Made by a program: the position numbers and the translations under genes. The notes under the pieces were generated by a model. That model was not told the origin of the DNA and ran no database searches. It saw only the letters and a program-made list of their open reading frames with translations. A stretch of DNA of 5,845 bases from an uncultured Fibrobacter sp. (GTDB lineage: Bacteria > Fibrobacterota > Fibrobacteria > Fibrobacterales > Fibrobacteraceae): assembly GCA_947306025.1 (NCBI GenBank), contig CAMZFJ010000141.1:1-5845 (forward strand), in the 5' to 3' direction. Every line of letters begins with the position of its first letter. Position 1 is the first letter of the stretch. Shown here in pieces: positions 5,392 through 5,845 of this stretch.

Positions 5392-5420
5392 TTGAAAAGG
5401 GTTGACTATAATTCTACAAT
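5392..5420 (+). promoter_or_regulatory. Candidate sigma-70-type promoter of nifH
   Basis: TTGAAA (5392-5397), 17-base spacer, TACAAT (5415-5420); each box matches five of six consensus bases. Start of transcription would be near 5427, giving a leader of about 46 bases. A perfect TATAAT (5407-5412) lies inside the spacer but has no -35 at a good distance. GGGTTGA occurs at 5378-5384 and 5399-5405, 21 bp apart, on or near the same face of the helix. Confidence 0.55.
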
Positions 5421-5426
5421 TGACCC

Positions 5427-5443
5427 TACCTAGCGCTTCTGTA
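5427..5443 (+). repeat. TACCTAGCG-CTTCTGTA motif, copy 2, at nifH start region
   Basis: Second copy of the motif at 5173-5188, in the same orientation on the + strand. Here it extends into a perfect inverted repeat TACCTA-N9-TAGGTA (5427-5447). It sits at or just after the likely nifH transcription start, where a bound protein would block transcription, or where the RNA would carry a short hairpin at its 5' end. Confidence 0.6.
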
Positions 5444-5448
5444 GGTAA

Positions 5449-5845
<397 letters not shown>

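Overview
The window looks like part of the nitrogen-fixation (nif) region of an anaerobic, Gram-negative bacterium. The anchor is the first 124 codons of nifH at the right edge, with the P-loop and the first cluster-binding cysteine intact. A signal-peptide-bearing beta-barrel protein and periplasmic binding proteins imply an outer membrane. Moderate GC coding DNA, AT-rich spacers and gene content fit a Fibrobacter-like diazotroph, but that assignment is a guess from general resemblance, not shown by the sequence.

Layout from right to left. nifH (5473 to the edge) is the only + strand gene. A 403-bp divergent spacer (5070-5472) separates it from a - strand operon of three genes: a small NifX/NifB-C-terminal-type cofactor-binding protein (4659-5069), a GNAT acetyltransferase starting one base after it (4157-4657), and a cysteine synthase-type PLP enzyme (3155-4141). 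A strong intrinsic terminator (3098-3130) closes that operon. Next, still on - strand, is a promoter, an outer-membrane beta-barrel protein (2159-2911) and, 17 bp later, a NitT/TauT/SsuA-like periplasmic substrate-binding protein, SBP2 (1044-2141). Last is a second promoter and SBP1 (875 to the left edge, C-terminus cut off), a close paralogue of SBP2.

The left half is built from duplicated material. SBP1 and SBP2 align without a gap over the 291 visible codons (241 of 291 residues identical by hand count). The DNA upstream of SBP1 and upstream of the beta-barrel gene is also about 80% identical over 104 bp without a gap, although the genes directly downstream differ. A whole promoter-plus-gene unit was therefore probably duplicated, and one copy has lost (or the other gained) the beta-barrel gene. 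No permease or ATPase is visible, so the transporter is incomplete here.

Working model (inference): the - strand operon supports nitrogenase by cofactor handling (NifX-like) and cysteine supply for Fe-S clusters (CysK), while the barrel and two binding proteins import a small solute that may be linked to sulfur, nitrogen or cofactor supply. The nifH spacer holds a motif present twice, once by each divergent promoter, plus a near-perfect 23-bp palindrome; these are candidate sites for a nif regulator. The possible nifH promoter is sigma-70-like, and no good sigma-54/NifA arrangement was seen on the nifH side.
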